A DNA stretch of 64,000 nucleotides from Lumbricus rubellus (GCA_945859605.1 OX243814.1:16873128-16937127), one strand, 5' to 3'. Counted from the stretch's first letter, positions 38,301 to 46,417 are shown. Numbers and translations: made by a program. Notes: generated from the letters alone by a model not told the origin.

Positions 38301-39214
38301 TCGTAAAAATACACCGAGGAATAAAATTCGTGGAAAGTGCCTGGCTGAAAAAGTATATCGATCTGAATACTAACCTGAGAACGAAAGCTACGAACGATTT
38401 TGAAAAAGACTTTTTCAAGCTGATGAACAATAGCGTTTTCGGAAAAACAATGGAAGCTATCGAGAATCGGGTTGACATACGATTGGTGAGTGATGAGAAG
38501 GAAGCTATCAAGCTAGTTGCGAAAACTAATTACGACAGACGAACTATTTTCGACGAAAACCTCATCGCCGTTCACATGAAAAAGACCAAGTTGTTTTACA
38601 ACAAGCCGATATATCTAGGAATGTGTATATTAGACGTTAGTAAGACGCTCATGTATGATTTTCATTATAATTACATCAAGGCCAAGTATGGAGATAGGGC
38701 CAAGCTATTATTCACCGATACCGATTCTTTGGCGTATGAAATTAAAACGGAAGACTTCTACAAAGATATTTCCCGCGACGTCCAAAGTATGTTCGATACT
38801 TCAGACTATCCGAGAGATCATCCGTCAGGTATAGAAACGGGTGTAAATAAAAAAGTGGTTGGTATGTTCAAAGACGAGGCCGCGGGAAAACAGATTGAAG
38901 AATTTGTCGGTCTGCGATCCAAGTTGTACTCTTACAAAATGGCGGGTGAAGACTACAAGAAATGTAAGGGCGTGAAAAAGAACGTCGTCAAGAAATCAAT
39001 CACTCACGCAGATTACAAAGACTGCGTGTTTACGAAAAGACAACAGTCGAGAGCGATGAACGTCATTCGATCCTACCGCCATGAAATTTACACCGAAGAA
39101 GTAAATAAAATAGCTCTGTCTGCCGACGACGACAAAAGAGTAATAATGGACGACGGGATCCACACCCTAGCCTATGGACACTACACGCTGAAAACTAAAC
39201 AAAATAAAGAATAA
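35351..39214 (+). CDS. E2 DNA polymerase B with two N-terminal SAP repeats
   Basis: 1287 codons. SAP/Rho-N-like repeats lie at about residues 16-50 (LKELRQIPKQRGQRGYSSLR) and 73-107 (VRELREIAKKRGQRGYSRLA). A C2H2-like finger follows near 413, then exonuclease motifs DFE (about 468), HNLTGYD (about 617) and YHDLYNLSD (about 775), with CHICEGEF...DHCH (about 570-590). Polymerase motifs are DTNNLYGW (about 878), KLMNNSVFGKT (about 1021) and FTDTDSL (about 1118). All catalytic acids are present. The duplicated leader precedes this first ATG, but the ATG 15 codons on, behind AATATAAA and at the first SAP repeat, is an equally good start. The E1 polymerase lacks the SAP region. Confidence 0.96.
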   Translation: MEYTTRPKDRRSQYKMDYSSYNLKELRQIPKQRGQRGYSSLRKAELIAFISQGDRLGAKPVQVNKAPAHTPATVRELREIAKKRGQRGYSRLAKAELTAFLTTTWKFLHPGKNKIVFSDWLTREISRLPPQIKPPIHRFKLRETATAIKGFTKRYTIDGDNGIDVATFLKAVRPHVVRLLGKNRGVKVQFDLMCEMEKVDMKTGEVVTAEPNFKSKSDIILEATDVREIYANAVDKIKESMASFQMRGSNWRFKTVLKLDIDTVVYKPLKGSSYIPLPDYLANKKAIINMKNEDDECFKWCVTRAVNPVDKNTERITKELIRQSEELNWSGIEFPVAADANVMSKFEKNNNISINVFGYEKEVNVFPLYISKHENDRCVDLLLISDGEKKHYCWIRNFNRLLALRTEKSHNSMHYCRRCLIGFRKVESLHKHTEYCSQQDAQRIELPEPGTMLSFTHYYRKMRVPFLYFADFESFIKPIGTCQPVPSTSYTNKYQKHTPSSFCYHMKCFDDDVYSQEPGRFTAENEDDDVAQLFIDSIEENVKRIYNEFKFPKKMIFGKKEQVLFDSATVCHICEGEFIGDEKRVRDHCHLTGKFRGAAHNLCNLKYKVPKFFPVIFHNLTGYDSHLFIKKLRGEHGEKIKCIPCNEEKYISFSREVVVDKFVDADGKEREVKRELRFIDSFRFMPQSLDALSKNLQKDQCKNLGKFFEGEKLDLLLRKGVYPYDYVDGVERLNETELPSKHAFYSKLTDSGISEKDYAHAKTVWNKFECKTLRQYHDLYNLSDVLLLADVFENFRDVCMKHYNLDPAWYYTSPGLAWDAALKTTGVELELLSDYDMLLMIKQGIRGGVSTISHRYAKANNEYMGEAFNPTQHSVFIPYLDTNNLYGWAMCKPLPTHGFEWMNDDELNDWRNITERDGAGCVLEVDLEYPKELHDLHNDYPLAPESVKPAGSNVSKLIPNLNDKVKYVVHYENLKLYESLGLKIVKIHRGIKFVESAWLKKYIDLNTNLRTKATNDFEKDFFKLMNNSVFGKTMEAIENRVDIRLVSDEKEAIKLVAKTNYDRRTIFDENLIAVHMKKTKLFYNKPIYLGMCILDVSKTLMYDFHYNYIKAKYGDRAKLLFTDTDSLAYEIKTEDFYKDISRDVQSMFDTSDYPRDHPSGIETGVNKKVVGMFKDEAAGKQIEEFVGLRSKLYSYKMAGEDYKKCKGVKKNVVKKSITHADYKDCVFTKRQQSRAMNVIRSYRHEIYTEEVNKIALSADDDKRVIMDDGIHTLAYGHYTLKTKQNKE

Positions 39215-39230
39215 TTTACACTAATATAAA

Positions 39231-39560
39231 ATGGATGCGGTAAAAAAAGTGTGTACCAAATGCAAAAAAGAAAAAAGCTTGGACGAATTTCACAAAGATA
39301 ATGCGCGAAAGAACGGAATCTATCCGAGCTGCAAAGTTTGTAAAAATGCCAAAGTGAAAGAGCTTGCGCACAAATACGCAAGACAGGAAATTAGGGAGAC
39401 AAAAGACACAAAAGTTTGCAGTCGGTGTAAGGTAAGTCAGAACATATCGGAATACGACAACAATCGATTTCAAAAAGATGGAAAGGCGAATGAATGCAAA
39501 AATTGTAGACATAATTATTATCTCGCCTGCGTAGAAGCTCGAAAGCTCATTAGTTTGTAA
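39231..39560 (+). CDS. Double CxxC zinc-ribbon protein (E2 only)
   Basis: 109 codons with two similar units, each CxxC...CxxC: CTKCKKEKSLDEFHKD...CKVCKNAK and CSRCKVSQNISEYDN...CKNCRHNY. This paired CxxC pattern is common in phage and mobile-element proteins, often beside endonuclease VII-like domains, but no nuclease residues follow here. It is a probable zinc-binding nucleic-acid protein. It lies 16 bp after PolB and 22 bp before the protease, in one plus-strand run. E1 has no counterpart. Start context CTAATATAAAATG. Confidence 0.75.
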   Translation: MDAVKKVCTKCKKEKSLDEFHKDNARKNGIYPSCKVCKNAKVKELAHKYARQEIRETKDTKVCSRCKVSQNISEYDNNRFQKDGKANECKNCRHNYYLACVEARKLISL

Positions 39561-39582
39561 AACATCTAGATGAAATATTAAA

Positions 39583-40017
39583 ATGAGCTATACAACTGTG
39601 AAAAATATAAATGTCGAAGGTGTTATTCTCGCAAATCATCCGTTGACGAATTTTGAGCTACTAGATGCCGCGAAAAAGCTCAATATCCCTAATTTCCGGG
39701 GAGTATTTCTCAGAGACGAGCTGCCGAAGAAACCTGGCCGGACTGAATGCGGAATATTGAATCTAGACGATTCTAATGGAACTGGCTCGCACTGGGTCGC
39801 TTTTTCAAAAAACGGCAAGGACAAAATATATTTCGACAGCTATGGCCTGTCCCCTCCTACAGAACTGGTAGAGTATTTACAGAGTCCCGTGTACTACAAT
39901 AGCGAGCGCGTGCAGCCCGACAACGAAGTGTTTTGCGGTCATCTATGCCTGCACGTCCTGAAAAAAACATGCAAAGATGGAGTGACTTTTCAAGAAGTTA
40001 TAAACAGCCTGCATTGA
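39583..40017 (+). CDS. E2 adenain-like cysteine protease
   Basis: 144 codons. Catalytic residues by motif: His70 (GSHW), Asp85 (YFDSYG), Gln111 (VQPDNE) and Cys118 (FCGHLC). Very similar to the E1 protease over the central region (NHPLTNFELLDAAKKLNIP is identical). It should cleave capsid precursors. Start context GAAATATTAAAATG. Confidence 0.94.
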   Translation: MSYTTVKNINVEGVILANHPLTNFELLDAAKKLNIPNFRGVFLRDELPKKPGRTECGILNLDDSNGTGSHWVAFSKNGKDKIYFDSYGLSPPTELVEYLQSPVYYNSERVQPDNEVFCGHLCLHVLKKTCKDGVTFQEVINSLH

Positions 40018-40039
40018 AAATTATATTCAGATGTAAAAA

Positions 40040-40789
40040 ATGCCTGTTGATAAATTTGGACATACAGATTCAGGATCTACGCAAAGAGTAATTGCTGGAG
40101 GAGTTACTGAAAGTCAAGTAAATAGTACTTTTCTACGGCTAGATGGAGCAAACCCGGCGACTGGCGACCTAAATATGAGTGGTCATACTATTAGAGGTCT
40201 GCCTACAACGAATACAACGAATACAGCGAATACTCCGGAAGCGGGAATAGATGAGGCTGTGAGTCGGGGGCAAGTAATAGATTTACTGCGGAATCACGAC
40301 GACGTCCCGACCGACAGTAATCATTTGACGAATAAGAAATACGTCGATGAACAACTTACTTCGAAAGTGGCGGCGGTGGTAGGGCCCGCGGTTAGTGCTT
40401 ACAGTTCAACTCAACAGGCTATACTCGCCAGATCTCACACTGCAGTTACTTTTGACGTAATAAGATGTGGTACCGCAAGACACGGTATTGAACAGGGTAC
40501 CGGAACGACTTCTTTCTTCCCCAGTAAAGCCGGGTACTATATCGTTTCGGCGTACATAGAATTTTGTAACAATAATGCTTCCGCGTATGGTACCGTCCAC
40601 CTGTATAAAAATGGGACGTCGTACATGCAAATTGCGGGTGGAGGGAGTACGAAAGGGTCGCACAACCATTCAATCGGTAGTAACGTAGTTTTTCTAGACG
40701 AGTTCGATTACGTCAACATACACGCCTTTTCATCCATCGCTACGAACATTTTGTGTCGTGACTTTTCTGCGGTGTTCTTACGGCCCTAA
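40040..40789 (+). CDS. E2 spike/fibre 1, C1q-like head
   Basis: 249 codons. Anchor MPVDKFGHTDSGSTQRVIAG; shaft signature FLRLDGANPATGDLNMSGH; HLTNKKYVDEQ near residue 100. The head from about residue 125 (TSFFPSKAGYYIVSAYIEF, VHLYKNGTSYMQIAGGG, DFSAVFLRP) closely resembles that of E1 fibre A, so this head type is shared across the two elements. Predicted trimeric receptor-binding spike. The first 65 bases are almost identical to those of fibre 2. Confidence 0.8.
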   Translation: MPVDKFGHTDSGSTQRVIAGGVTESQVNSTFLRLDGANPATGDLNMSGHTIRGLPTTNTTNTANTPEAGIDEAVSRGQVIDLLRNHDDVPTDSNHLTNKKYVDEQLTSKVAAVVGPAVSAYSSTQQAILARSHTAVTFDVIRCGTARHGIEQGTGTTSFFPSKAGYYIVSAYIEFCNNNASAYGTVHLYKNGTSYMQIAGGGSTKGSHNHSIGSNVVFLDEFDYVNIHAFSSIATNILCRDFSAVFLRP

Positions 40790-40813
40790 TTAATAAAAAT
40801 TATTATATTCAAA

Positions 40814-41728
40814 ATGCCTGTTGATAAATTTGGACATACAGATTCAGGATCTACGCAAAGAGTAATTGCTGGGGGCGTTACGTTGTCCCAAGTAAATAGT
40901 ACTTTTCTAAGGATAGATGGGGCAAATCCGGCGACTGGGAATCTAGATATGAATGGCAACTTCATCAAAGGCCTGTCTGTAACGAATAATCCGGATGCGG
41001 GAATGGATGAAGCACTAAGTCGGGGACAGGCTATTGCCCTAGTCGTCGATAAAATCACTAATAGCGTCGAGCCTACCGGTAGTAGAGATTACGTTTCGGG
41101 TATGAGGGTATCCCCAGGCAATCTAGTGAGAAATACGGCGAGCGGTATTATATATAGGTTCGAAGGAACGGCTGGAGCTATAACAGCGGCCCCAGCATTG
41201 TCCCCGAATTGGAGACCTACAACCGGGCCGGCTATTTGTGTGTTGAGAGAGGGTGAGGGAGGAGCATCCGCATTCGTAAGTGGTGGGGCATTCTCGGGCA
41301 CATTTGCAACGCATGGTGGAGCATTCTCAGGCGCATATGTAATGCATCATCAATTAACGGCCGTTGCTATCAATACGGATTCGGCGTATACGACGTCCTT
41401 GGGCTTAATAACTATTCCTCGTACAGGCGTATATCGACTTAGTGGATTCGCGAATTTCTTGATAGGAAATGACAGTTCGAGCGAAAAAAACATCAGGGTT
41501 GCGTATGTCAAAGACGATATACATAATCACGAACTTTTTGAATACACGGTGGGTGAGCAAACAGCCGACATCAGAGTATCGCTCGTATTACCAACCGTCG
41601 CCATATTTTTCAACGCCAACGATAAGCTGGGTATGAAGGTATCTTCTGTCCTATCCGGAAACACTCCAACAGCCGGTCGCCTTCTTCTCAGGGCCGGAGG
41701 CGGACTGCAGGTCGAGTTTTTGTACTAG
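40814..41728 (+). CDS. E2 spike/fibre 2, distinct head
   Basis: 304 codons. The anchor is nearly identical in DNA to fibre 1; the shaft follows to residue 80. A short segment with SPGNLVRNTASGIIYRFEG and SPNWRPTTG then recalls small carbohydrate-binding modules of phage fibres (weak call). Two AFSG(T/A) repeats and a jelly-roll-like C-terminus follow (RTGVYRLSGFANF, IFFNANDKLGMKVS). It is likely a second attachment protein with other specificity. It ends 85 bp before the convergent MCP gene. Confidence 0.76.
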   Translation: MPVDKFGHTDSGSTQRVIAGGVTLSQVNSTFLRIDGANPATGNLDMNGNFIKGLSVTNNPDAGMDEALSRGQAIALVVDKITNSVEPTGSRDYVSGMRVSPGNLVRNTASGIIYRFEGTAGAITAAPALSPNWRPTTGPAICVLREGEGGASAFVSGGAFSGTFATHGGAFSGAYVMHHQLTAVAINTDSAYTTSLGLITIPRTGVYRLSGFANFLIGNDSSSEKNIRVAYVKDDIHNHELFEYTVGEQTADIRVSLVLPTVAIFFNANDKLGMKVSSVLSGNTPTAGRLLLRAGGGLQVEFLY

Positions 41729-41736
41729 GTAAGCGT

Positions 41737-41772
41737 AGATACCTATCGTTCATATACGCACGATAGGTATCT
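41737..41772. terminator. Perfect 13-bp hairpin between convergent fibre 2 and MCP
   Basis: Arms AGATACCTATCGT and ACGATAGGTATCT with a 10-nt loop. It is symmetrical, so it could end transcripts or trigger 3' processing from both sides. No U-run follows, so it is not a bacterial-type terminator. Function inferred from position only. Confidence 0.75.
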
Positions 41773-41813
41773 GTAAGTCTAATTATTCTTCATCGACCAT
41801 TCTATCATGATCT

Positions 41814-43103
41814 TCAATATACCACACTCATTTTCTGTCCGTCCGATTGAAACCTCAGTAACTTGTCTGAAATCACCACTGCGTATGCTTCCGTATTAGC
41901 TGGCGGCGCCGTATTGAACGTGCCTTTGATCTGGATATCGACCACCGATGACTTCAGACGCTCGGATTGCTTGCTCACGTCAAACACCATAATCGGAAAC
42001 AGATCTTTGAAGTCCGAGGGTGTGATATTGCATTGCGTCATTAGTTCGTCCATTCCATAGTATTTTTCACTGAACGCGGCTGCTGCTCGGTACGCCCGCG
42101 CGAATTGTTGATTCGGAAATGATAGGTTGTAGTCGACAACTGGGTATCGGTCCTGGTTCATCATCACGAACATGTTCTTCAGATCGCAATGATTGAAAAC
42201 GGATGGATTTTGTTCTTGATCGCCGCTTTTGTCGGTTTGAAAACCCAAGATGATGTACCTAGGTTTCTCAGGTAATGTCTTGACGCTAAGTCTCCAGCTA
42301 AAATTAGTTGACTGTGTGACGGAGGTGGTATCGCATTGACGGGCTCTGTACGCAACTGGCAGCGACGCTTTCGATTCGATCGTTTTGTACAATTGCATCT
42401 TCTCCATATCCGCGGGAATAACGTGCGGCATGAACCACGAGATTTTATCCAGCCTAACTTTCCCTGCAGCTGCGGCGGCGAGTCTAAAAATTGCGTCATC
42501 ATCGGCTTTACGAACCAGAGTTAGCGTATGTTTCACACCAAAAACAACCTTGTCGTAATCATCGCAAAATCCGAAAATATGCTTCAATGGAACTACAAAG
42601 CTGAAAGTACCTTTGGCATTTGGTTTTTGAATTATATACGACTGTCTCACGGCGAAACCTTGATTATTCGCGATAGCAGCCGTCGCACCGCTGTCCTTGT
42701 ACCACAACTGATTCAGACCTTGAGCTAGTTGAAAATCATTCGGGTATTTGAGTAATCCGAGCATCGTCGTTGCTTGACCTGGGTAAAATAACGATTCAAT
42801 TTCCTGATTCGATAGGGCATACGAAATTTGACTGAAAAGATGCATCAGCCCATTATTCGTAAGAGTTGCTACATCGGCATCAACGTAGAAGGTGTTGTCC
42901 GCCTTCGTCAATCTACCCTCGAACAACAGGTAAGATTCTGATGGATGACAAAATAGATCTTGAAGTTCGATGTTTATTCTAATCTCGCCGGAGGTGTTTA
43001 GATTCGCCCCCGATATCGGCTCATACTCGTACCATTCGTAGCGTTCGACGCTTTCATCGCTCAATGGTTGTTCGGTAAATCTCAGAATTTCAGATGATTG
43101 CAT
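41814..43103 (-). CDS. E2 major capsid protein (probable double jelly roll)
   Basis: 429 codons from MQSSEILRF. It aligns end to end with the E1 protein; shared segments include GEIRINIELQDL, LYKTIESK, VAYRARQCDT and VFDVSKQSERLKSSVVDIQI. As hexon-like building block it should form the icosahedral shell. The gene heads the minus-strand structural run and faces the fibre genes, whereas in E1 fibres and MCP are read in the same direction. Confidence 0.8.
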   Translation of the reverse strand: MQSSEILRFTEQPLSDESVERYEWYEYEPISGANLNTSGEIRINIELQDLFCHPSESYLLFEGRLTKADNTFYVDADVATLTNNGLMHLFSQISYALSNQEIESLFYPGQATTMLGLLKYPNDFQLAQGLNQLWYKDSGATAAIANNQGFAVRQSYIIQKPNAKGTFSFVVPLKHIFGFCDDYDKVVFGVKHTLTLVRKADDDAIFRLAAAAAGKVRLDKISWFMPHVIPADMEKMQLYKTIESKASLPVAYRARQCDTTSVTQSTNFSWRLSVKTLPEKPRYIILGFQTDKSGDQEQNPSVFNHCDLKNMFVMMNQDRYPVVDYNLSFPNQQFARAYRAAAAFSEKYYGMDELMTQCNITPSDFKDLFPIMVFDVSKQSERLKSSVVDIQIKGTFNTAPPANTEAYAVVISDKLLRFQSDGQKMSVVY

Positions 43104-43128
43104 TTTTACTACTACGCGATAATATTTT

Positions 43129-43587
43129 TTACGCGACCTTCATTCCGGCGCCGTTTAGCGAGCGTACTAAATCTTGTATCGACATGGCGCCGTTCTTCTT
43201 CAGACCATCCCCCATCATCAGATTATTAATATTCGGGATATTCGAGATCAACCCTACGCTACCGACGCCACTCAGCCGCTCTAAAATTTGTCTAGTTTCT
43301 GGCGTAACAGCCTGTTTCTGAGGAGTAGGGGTAGGAGTAAACAGTTTGGCCACTGCTTTGTCTACTAATCGTTTACCAGCGTCGATTGCAGTTGTTTTCC
43401 CAACGTCGATGGCCTTTTTCCCAATTTCTTTCGCCACGTCTTTACTCGCGCTGAGAGCGGTCGTTGCTAATTGTTTGGCGGCGTTCGACGTTACTAGTCG
43501 TTTGAAAAATCCCGAAATTGTATCGAATATTCCCGAGCCTCCGATAACGTATTGTTTTCTATACCTCCTTCTATTAATGACCTGCAT
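43129..43587 (-). CDS. Small amphipathic virion protein (pVI/pX-like, E2)
   Basis: 152 codons. Basic N-terminus (RRRYRKQYV), then GGSGIFDTISGFFKRLV and Ala/Lys-rich helices (KDVAKEIGKKAIDVGK). The TPTPTPQK linker and extra insert make it longer than the E1 homologue. It ends in MSIQDLVRSLNGAGMKVA. The conserved C-terminal peptide suggests interaction with capsid or protease. Role inferred. Confidence 0.7.
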   Translation of the reverse strand: MQVINRRRYRKQYVIGGSGIFDTISGFFKRLVTSNAAKQLATTALSASKDVAKEIGKKAIDVGKTTAIDAGKRLVDKAVAKLFTPTPTPQKQAVTPETRQILERLSGVGSVGLISNIPNINNLMMGDGLKKNGAMSIQDLVRSLNGAGMKVA

Positions 43588-43599
43588 TTTTTCTGCATT

Positions 43600-44508
43600 T
43601 TACAATGTCGACATTATATTTTTGTAAGCATCTTTACTCAACACTTCCTGCCTCAATAACGCGTCGCACATCGCCACGATCTCGTTTCTCACGCCGGTAT
43701 TGCCTGCTTTGAAGCTTTGAAATCGTAGTTCTAGCTGTTTCGCCAACACGTTTGGATCTTCGGAAATAACGATTACACCACCCACGCCTTTGCCCACTGT
43801 CGGTGTATTACGAGCCCTCTTTTCCCATATCGGTTTGATAATTTCCCGATATTTGGCGCTCGCAGATGCTTTCGGTTTGTTGGGATTTTTTGGCTGTCTG
43901 ATAGCATCCGTCGTGAGTAGAATCTCGGCGTAATCGTCTCTATCATTATTATCGTATATCGATGTGTTCGGCTGTTTCATCGTCAACAACTCCCAAAGCC
44001 CCGGTGTTCCGCTATACGTCTTATTTCCAACCGTCACAGCGTCTCCTTGAATAAAAATCGGAGTATCGCCGATGTAGAATTGACCATTTTTTGATCGTAT
44101 TCCGAACGTCGTGTCTACGATTTTTCTATCGGAGGCGTATTGATGAAGGTACTTGGTAGCTACATCTCCTAATTCTAAAGTTCTAATATCCTCAGTCGGA
44201 TCGTCGCTATACGCTTCTATCGAGGGATACTGAGGAAATTGAATCTTCAACGAAGCGGGTAGCGTCTGTAGTGCGTTTGTAGTAGCTATCGAGTTTTCTT
44301 TGATGGCGGATAGTAAGACATTTTGCTCTTTGGAAATTGCGGATTGCGAATCGACGATAGGCTTGTACAGCTTGGTTAATTCTTGTTGCAGCCCCGAATC
44401 CCCCAATCTCTCCGATAAAAAGTTCTGTTGAATATTCTTCTTGGATTTCAGAAACTCTTCGACTATGAAATTTCTTTTCGCCGGGTCATCTATCTTTAGA
44501 AACGACAT
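43600..44508 (-). CDS. DUF8207-like virion protein (E2)
   Basis: 302 codons from the ATG at 44508, the position matching the E1 start (MSxLKIxDPAKR). The core GTPGLWELLT and DDYAEILLTTDA are conserved. The 3' end lies 12 bp from the next gene. The open extension upstream is repeat-encoded and rejected. Function unknown; structural role inferred from conserved position. Confidence 0.76.
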   Translation of the reverse strand: MSFLKIDDPAKRNFIVEEFLKSKKNIQQNFLSERLGDSGLQQELTKLYKPIVDSQSAISKEQNVLLSAIKENSIATTNALQTLPASLKIQFPQYPSIEAYSDDPTEDIRTLELGDVATKYLHQYASDRKIVDTTFGIRSKNGQFYIGDTPIFIQGDAVTVGNKTYSGTPGLWELLTMKQPNTSIYDNNDRDDYAEILLTTDAIRQPKNPNKPKASASAKYREIIKPIWEKRARNTPTVGKGVGGVIVISEDPNVLAKQLELRFQSFKAGNTGVRNEIVAMCDALLRQEVLSKDAYKNIMSTL

Positions 44509-44526
44509 TTTTAATAAAAAATTTAA

Positions 44527-44586
44527 TGTTTTTCGACATGTTTTCCGGCGTGTTTTTCGACGTGTTTTTCTACATGTTTTTCGACA
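44527..44586. repeat. 12-bp repeat x5 upstream of E2 DUF8207-like gene
   Basis: Five units related to TGTTTTTCGACA occupy the place held by the 13-bp array in E1, but with an unrelated sequence. Confidence 0.9.
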
Positions 44587-44654
44587 TGTGTAAAAACACA
44601 AGTTAGACGTATTTTCAGACATAGCGACATAGGTCTACATAGGCCTACAAAACT

Positions 44655-45353
44655 CTACATGATTTCATACATGTTCACGTTAGTCGTCTTTCTCACAGAT
44701 TCGGTATTTTTCTCAAACATGCTTTGAAAGGACTGCCTGACTTCCTCTCTTCCCCGATCGATGAGTGATTGTTTCGTTTCCTCGTCCATCGCAGCCGCCG
44801 CAACTTTCGACTTACTTTTGATTTCTTCTTTCATGCCATTGAATTTTTCAATCTCACTTAGAATCAGAGAATATTCCTCGTCTGAAATGTGATCATCCAC
44901 GAGTGCTTTTGAAATATGGTCGCTGATCGTGTTGAGCTTCGCATCAGCTAGCGTTTTGATCTGTTCGTGCTTCTCCGCCTTCAGGGCGAGCTTTTTACAG
45001 ATTCGGCTGCCAATTATACTCAATAGCCCCGCACCTAGCGCTGTCCCTTCCATAGCAATAGCGATGGGGGTTGCAATTATGGTGGCTAGTACACCGATTC
45101 CCGAAATTCCGAGGCCCATCGTGACCGCCATGAGGAAGTTGTCTACTGCGCCGATTACGCTCACACTTCTATGGTACTTTTTACTCAGCGTTGCTCTTTT
45201 GTCTCGTTCTTGCTCGATCTCCTTTTTGATTTCGCTAATCTTTTGAAGCCGATACGTTTGTGCAGACCCCGCGGCTATTTGTATTTCACCTTCCGGCGCG
45301 GAGGGTGTTATATTTGTTAGGTTTGGATAGAGTTTGATGCCTTCGTATTCCAT
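44655..45353 (-). CDS. E2 membrane protein with coiled-coil flanks
   Basis: 232 codons from the ATG at 45353; an upstream in-frame ATG overlaps the neighbouring gene. Residues 30-60 are a charged coiled coil (EIKKEIEQERDKRATLSKKY). Residues about 65-115 are hydrophobic and glycine-rich (MAVTMGLGISGIGVLATII, then GTALGAGLLSIIG), enough for two membrane segments. A long charged helix with AKLNTISDHISKALVDDHIS and EYSLILSEIEKFN follows. This arrangement recurs in Maverick-type elements, but no function is known to me. E1 has no copy: the DUF8207-like and dUTPase-fold-like genes were adjacent there. Confidence 0.72.
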   Translation of the reverse strand: MEYEGIKLYPNLTNITPSAPEGEIQIAAGSAQTYRLQKISEIKKEIEQERDKRATLSKKYHRSVSVIGAVDNFLMAVTMGLGISGIGVLATIIATPIAIAMEGTALGAGLLSIIGSRICKKLALKAEKHEQIKTLADAKLNTISDHISKALVDDHISDEEYSLILSEIEKFNGMKEEIKSKSKVAAAAMDEETKQSLIDRGREEVRQSFQSMFEKNTESVRKTTNVNMYEIM

Positions 45354-45382
45354 GCGTTTATTTATTAGCAATATATATTTTT

Positions 45383-45781
45383 TTACCGCAGATAATTTAC
45401 ACAACATAGCGAATCTCCTTCGTTTATAGTTACTGCTGAATCGGAGTTGTTTTGAATGGAAACTATGATATCATCAATCACATCTTCTGAAATCACTCCG
45501 TCTAGTAGGCTGCATCGTCGTTCTTTGATACTCTGTCTGAGGGAAACGAGGCAAAGTCCTGCCGCCATTTCTACACCTAGTCCAAGCCTTAGCGTATTTG
45601 CCGCCTTTGGTTGTATCGTGATATCATTTTGCGCAAAAATCTCCCATCGCAGACCGCCTAGTTGTCTTACTGGGACGCGAGTAGCACCGCTCGTAATCTT
45701 CCAAAAGACTGAAACGGGCTGCGTTCTAACCTCTACCGGCCTAGTTGGTTTAGTTCCAAATTTGTGTATTGGTCTCGACAT
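45383..45781 (-). CDS. dUTPase-fold-like protein lacking catalytic motifs (E2)
   Basis: 132 codons. The order of beta-strand-like segments follows trimeric dUTPase: RWEIFAQNDITIQPKAA (where motif 1 would be), LGLGVEMAAGLCLVSLRQS (motif 2 region), DGVISEDVIDDIIVSIQNNS (motif 3 region) and ITINEGDSLCCVNYL (strand before motif 4). The catalytic aspartates, PRSG and the Gly-rich tail motif are missing, so an enzyme is unlikely. It is more plausibly a trimeric structural or cement protein in the morphogenesis block. Fold call is by eye and needs structure prediction. Confidence 0.6.
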   Translation of the reverse strand: MSRPIHKFGTKPTRPVEVRTQPVSVFWKITSGATRVPVRQLGGLRWEIFAQNDITIQPKAANTLRLGLGVEMAAGLCLVSLRQSIKERRCSLLDGVISEDVIDDIIVSIQNNSDSAVTINEGDSLCCVNYLR

Positions 45782-45796
45782 TTTACATATGATAAT

Positions 45797-46393
45797 TTAT
45801 AATATCATGCCGAGAATCGGAATGTTTCGAAACGGCGAGTTGGGGCCGAGCAAAAGTCCTTCGCCACTCACATAGCCCGACCCTGTTTTCATGTAAAGCC
45901 CGGATGCCCTTATCGATGCGCCTTTTTGCCACGGAGACAAGTACAAACCGGATCCGGCCGCTCTTATTTTGCACGCCATGTCACCTTTCTTGACATACAT
46001 TACACCCGAACCGCTGATTTTATCGACAAGTTTCGATCCAGCCGCAGCACCTAACCCACCTAATGCGCCCTGTGCTAAACTAGGCAGTACGCTGCCAAGA
46101 AGGAACCGTCCCGCTGTCGCTAGAAACGGAAGTATGGCGCCTATGAATCCACCTTCGACTTTCTTGTTGTTCTCCAATTGCGTTTTACTCATTTTAATAA
46201 TCATGCCAGTTCCTTTTTGGTAGGCTGCTGCCATTTTATTGATTTGCGCCTGGGTGAGACCCAAAACGTGTTCGCCATTCAAATCATCATGCGATAGTTT
46301 GATACTCACACCGGTTCCCGCTTCAAGTGATCTTTTAATTTTGTCTTGTTGCGCTTCTGAAATATTAACTTTTACGCCCATGTAACGATTCAT
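45797..46393 (-). CDS. Glycine-rich minor virion protein (E2)
   Basis: 198 codons. Two similar N-terminal units (VNISEAQQDKIKRSLEAGTG and LTQAQINKMAAAYQKGTG, each followed by a VSIKLS/MIIKMS strand) suggest an internal duplication. A hydrophobic Gly/Ala-rich segment GGFIGAILPFLATAGRFLLG, about residues 80-115, could insert into membranes. Gly/Ser/Tyr-rich repeats (SGLYLSPW, SGLYMKTGSGY) lead to GPNSPFRNIPILGMIL. Similar proteins accompany Maverick capsid genes. The role may be an inner capsid or membrane-active protein. Confidence 0.72.
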   Translation of the reverse strand: MNRYMGVKVNISEAQQDKIKRSLEAGTGVSIKLSHDDLNGEHVLGLTQAQINKMAAAYQKGTGMIIKMSKTQLENNKKVEGGFIGAILPFLATAGRFLLGSVLPSLAQGALGGLGAAAGSKLVDKISGSGVMYVKKGDMACKIRAAGSGLYLSPWQKGASIRASGLYMKTGSGYVSGEGLLLGPNSPFRNIPILGMIL

Positions 46394-46417
46394 TTTATTA
46401 ATAAATTACAAAAACTT

